Shown piece by piece: positions 34,823 through 37,638 of a stretch of DNA of 37,638 bases. Source of the DNA: Verrucomicrobiota bacterium (GTDB lineage: Bacteria > Verrucomicrobiota > Verrucomicrobiia > Chthoniobacterales > JAFAMB01); the NCBI GenBank assembly GCA_019239825.1, contig JAFAZK010000012.1:1-37638 (forward strand), in the 5' to 3' direction. The notes below the pieces were generated by a model. That model did no database searches. It was not told the DNA's origin and saw nothing but the letters and a program-made list of their open reading frames with translations. The position numbers were made by a program, and so were the translations under genes. The stretch's first letter is position 1. Each line of letters starts with the position of its first letter.

Positions 34823-37399
34823 TTAAGAGAGACGGCTCACCACGGGCGATGCCGGTTCACTACATGTGCGGTTCCCGCCGGATCGCTTTTGCAGCAGCGC
34901 GAACGCCGGCACCATGAAGAAAAACGTTGTTAATAAACACAGCAACACTCCTAAGGCACAGACCGTACCGAGACCGCTCAAAGCGGGATTCTGAGCCGGA
35001 ATCAGGACCCCGAAACCCGCGAACGTAGCCAATCCGCAGATCGACAGCGGCTTAAGCACGTTGGCTAAGTTTTCTTTAAGGTCGCCTTCCCGACGGCTGA
35101 CAACCAAGAATTGGATGCCGTAATCGACGCCAATCGCCAGCACCAAGGGAAAGGCCAGTGTGTTTAAAAGGTTGATGCTCAAATGTAAGATTTTGAGGGC
35201 GGCGACCAGTCCCAACATCGAAAGCAGCAGTGCGGAAGTGTGAATTAGCCAGAGGGAAATGCGGCGATAGACGATCCAAAGCAATAACAGGATCAGGAGG
35301 CCGACCACCGTAGTGAAAGTCACCAATTCGCCTTTTGCCCACGGGATCAGATCCCACAATGTGTACTGCCAGCCCGTAATGATGGCTTGTGGATCTGCCC
35401 GATGAATGAATTCGCCGAGTTTTGCCTTTTCATCGGGCGAACGGATCGCTTGGGCGGTTCGCAGCATCCCCGATTCTGTGCGCTGGTCGTCCGAGAAAAA
35501 TTCGTTGATCAAGAACCACCAACTCGATTTCTCCGGAAAGATCTTAGTCCAGTCAGGCAAGCCAGAGCTCGTTTGTTCGGCCTGCAATTTGTCCAGCAGG
35601 ACAAATACAGACTGGAAGGCATCAACCGCGAAGCCGTTCTTCTCCAGAGTGTCCCGCACGCTTTGCCTCACTTGATTGAAGTCGACTCCCTTTAGGAGAG
35701 CCCGATTTTCGTCGATCCGTTGCGGGTTCAACATGAAAGCGGCCGGTGTCGTGGCGAACTTCAAGTAACCCGACTTCAGACCTTCTTTGAAAGTATCGTC
35801 CAGGCGGTGCCAGCGTTCATATGCCTCTTGCTGGTTGTGCGGAGTAACCAGGACCCGAATCGGATCGGATTCCTGTTTCAGCTCCGTGCTCATCACCTGC
35901 AACGCAATGGCGGCGGGAATCGTCTTCGGCTGCAGAGAAAGCGGGCTGGTATCGAAATTCAGCGGAATAAACGAGCCAAGCGCAATCACTACGCCGGCGA
36001 GCAGAACCGCAACTGCAATCCCGAGCAGAATCCGTGGTTCACGAAAGGTTGCGTTAACAAATCTTGTCGCTCCCAACAGAAGAAAATCCGCCTTCTCTAC
36101 CGGCTTAACCCGCTTAAAAAAGAGGAAGAGAAACAGTACCATGAACAAACCGGCCATGGTGACTCCTAGCGCCACCAGAGTACCGAGCTGAGCGAAGCCT
36201 GCGCTTTTGCTGAAGTTCAGCGCGAAAAATCCGATCGCGGTGGTGCAGACGACATAAAAAATCGCGGCGCCGATATCGCGGACTGAACAAAAAACCGCCT
36301 GAGCGTGTCCTTCACCCGCTCTTCGCGCCTGCTGATATCTGCCAAACAACAGCAGACTGAAATCAACCCCGAGGCCCACCAGGATCGAAAAGAAGCCGAT
36401 AGCAATTACGTTTATGCTCTTGAAAAAGAGCATGCCCAGCGCCAGCGACACGAGAGCTGACAGAATCAGGGTCGCGCAGATGCCCAACAAGGGGATAAAC
36501 CGGCGAAACGCCACGTAGAAGAGCGCGCTGACAATCGCAATTGACAGCACTGCGCTCAAAAAGGCGTCGTATTCCATGCTCTTGGAAATTTGCGCCACAA
36601 AGGCAATACGCCCGGTGGTATAAATCTTCGGCTGATAACCCTTCCAGTCCTTGGTCATTCGCTGCTGAAAATCATCGATCAACCGCATGGTCGCCTGGCA
36701 ACCTTGCGGGCTGCTGTCCGTTTGCTGGACAATGGCCAAACCCAACTGGTAAAGGTTGTCTTCCGATGCCAAGGAGACGCTCTGAGTCAGCGAGGCATTC
36801 GAGGCGAAGGGTCTCATCGCCCGCGCAAATAACCCGATTGGATCCATAGTGGCCTCCATCTGGGTCCGGATCGAAAAATCCTCGTTAATGGTGTCTCGCA
36901 TCTCGGTCAGCCGCTGTTCGATTTTCGCCGGCTCCAATAGTGCAAGAGCGTCTTTGAACTGGTCTTGAGGGAGATTCAAAAGAAGCGACGGAACGACCGA
37001 CTGGATCTCGTCCATGCCCTCTTGGCTTTCGATCGGCGCACGATCAAATACCCGCACCACCCAAGGCTCTTTGGCCAGTTCGGCCATGAAATGACTACGA
37101 AATGCCTCAACGTCGTCCGCGTGCCCGGCTTCTCCAAGGAATCCGAACACAACTTGACGCGAATCGGCAAATTCGGTGTTCATGATTTTCAATCCTTGAA
37201 CCGACTCAAATTGCTGGGGCAACAGGTTGAGGTAATCCGAATCAAGATTACGGCGCACAAAAATGGTGAGGATCGCCAGTACGCCAATCCCGATCGCTAA
37301 CAGAACCAGCAATTTAGTCCGATGAGCAACCGTGTGCGAGATGAATTCAGCGAGCTTGCGAGTGAGACGGGCAAACGATGCGTCAGTAGCCGATTTCAT
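34823..37399 (-). CDS. RND/MMPL-family exporter, HpnN-like
   Basis: The 858-residue protein has the RND duplicated layout. A first span is at about residues 29-48, with a large periplasmic domain (about 50-275). Five more spans follow (about 280-430), containing the VGLGVDFSLLLFGRY TM4 motif. A seventh span is at about 455-475, then a second periplasmic domain (about 476-690) and a final set with AIGVDYGIQFLVVSRR. This fits MMPL lipid exporters and the hopanoid-associated HpnN group. No hopanoid gene lies in the window, so the cargo is unknown. It has no obvious operon partner on either side. Confidence 0.85.
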   Translation of the reverse strand: MKSATDASFARLTRKLAEFISHTVAHRTKLLVLLAIGIGVLAILTIFVRRNLDSDYLNLLPQQFESVQGLKIMNTEFADSRQVVFGFLGEAGHADDVEAFRSHFMAELAKEPWVVRVFDRAPIESQEGMDEIQSVVPSLLLNLPQDQFKDALALLEPAKIEQRLTEMRDTINEDFSIRTQMEATMDPIGLFARAMRPFASNASLTQSVSLASEDNLYQLGLAIVQQTDSSPQGCQATMRLIDDFQQRMTKDWKGYQPKIYTTGRIAFVAQISKSMEYDAFLSAVLSIAIVSALFYVAFRRFIPLLGICATLILSALVSLALGMLFFKSINVIAIGFFSILVGLGVDFSLLLFGRYQQARRAGEGHAQAVFCSVRDIGAAIFYVVCTTAIGFFALNFSKSAGFAQLGTLVALGVTMAGLFMVLFLFLFFKRVKPVEKADFLLLGATRFVNATFREPRILLGIAVAVLLAGVVIALGSFIPLNFDTSPLSLQPKTIPAAIALQVMSTELKQESDPIRVLVTPHNQQEAYERWHRLDDTFKEGLKSGYLKFATTPAAFMLNPQRIDENRALLKGVDFNQVRQSVRDTLEKNGFAVDAFQSVFVLLDKLQAEQTSSGLPDWTKIFPEKSSWWFLINEFFSDDQRTESGMLRTAQAIRSPDEKAKLGEFIHRADPQAIITGWQYTLWDLIPWAKGELVTFTTVVGLLILLLLWIVYRRISLWLIHTSALLLSMLGLVAALKILHLSINLLNTLAFPLVLAIGVDYGIQFLVVSRREGDLKENLANVLKPLSICGLATFAGFGVLIPAQNPALSGLGTVCALGVLLCLLTTFFFMVPAFALLQKRSGGNRTCSEPASPVVSRLS

Positions 37400-37638
37400 T
37401 AAAAAGTAACTTCAACCCAAGTGCTCCAGCTAGAAGCGCCGGTCCAGCGAAATCGGGTTCGTCAAAGAACTACGTTACGAGCCCGATGCATGCAAGCGAG
37501 ACGCGGGAACAGCTTCGGAGGAACCGTATGAAAGCCGCTCCCAAGGAGCGGTATGGAACAGCTCCGTAGCAGCGACATCTTTATAGCCATCGCCGCACAA
37601 ACGGCGTCATAGCTCCGGAGGAGCGACATCTTTATAGC
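37400..37638. other. Right-edge intergenic region, repeat array
   Basis: It lies upstream of the MMPL exporter gene on the minus strand, so the exporter promoter should be at about 37400-37480. The last 130 bp carry tandem AGCTCC-type repeats and run off the window. No gene is seen. Confidence 0.6.
37511..37638 (+). repeat. AGCTCCGNAGGAGCGACAT repeats, about 50-bp spacing
   Basis: Copies start at 37511 (AGCTTCGGAGGAACCG, diverged), 37560 (AGCTCCGTAGCAGCGACATC) and 37611 (AGCTCCGGAGGAGCGACATC), each followed by TTTATAGC in the last two. A smaller GCTCCCAAGGAGC copy lies at 37538. The array touches the window end and may continue. Confidence 0.75.

Overview
The window looks like chromosomal DNA of a Gram-negative bacterium, most likely Verrucomicrobiota (Chthoniobacterales-like soil lineage). 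This is an inference from gene content and intergenic style, not from a marker search. The supports are an outer-membrane toolkit (BamA, Skp, Mla lipid transport), the futalosine menaquinone enzyme MqnC, adjacent gyrB-gyrA, bactofilins, and many short intergenic repeats. No prophage, transposase, CRISPR array, rRNA or tRNA gene was recognised.

Layout. 1-3.2 kb: two bactofilins and a flavin disulfide reductase on the minus strand. 3.4-8.6 kb: gyrB and gyrA. 9.2-10.0 kb: a SprT-like protein and CutA. 10.1-14.4 kb (minus): mqnC, bamA, skp. 14.7-15.7 kb: ruvB. 16.2-18.7 kb (minus): mlaE-mlaF-mlaD. 19.0-21.6 kb (minus): an MsbA-type ABC exporter and an RluE-type pseudouridine synthase. 21.8-24.4 kb: HrpB helicase. 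25.2-28.6 kb: a TPR secreted protein, an ADP-ribosylglycohydrolase-like protein and a DEAD-box helicase. 28.9-32.3 kb: a tight operon of LMW phosphatase, purC, PPK2 and tgt. 32.7-34.3 kb: a small secreted protein, rpoZ and smpB. 34.8-37.4 kb (minus): an RND/MMPL exporter. The genes are mostly core functions: DNA topology, envelope biogenesis, RNA metabolism and translation.

The unusual part is between the genes. (1) A family of nested palindromic elements is built from a GGGAGCCGC core that recurs in alternating orientation about every 93-94 bp. There are five loci: one segment at 32413-32505, three segments at 15815-16099, 18738-19015 and 33198-33494, and seven segments at 24431-25085. Two copies in opposite orientation bracket the mla operon. 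(2) Many intergenic gaps carry degenerate microrepeats of fixed unit length, mostly 7 bp but also 6, 8 or 9 bp. They are often arranged as two complementary tracts that can fold into a hairpin, and several enclose the nested elements. (3) A third family (AGCTCCGNAGGAGCGACAT type) lies at both window ends and after gyrA. I could not test whether any of these families has been described before.
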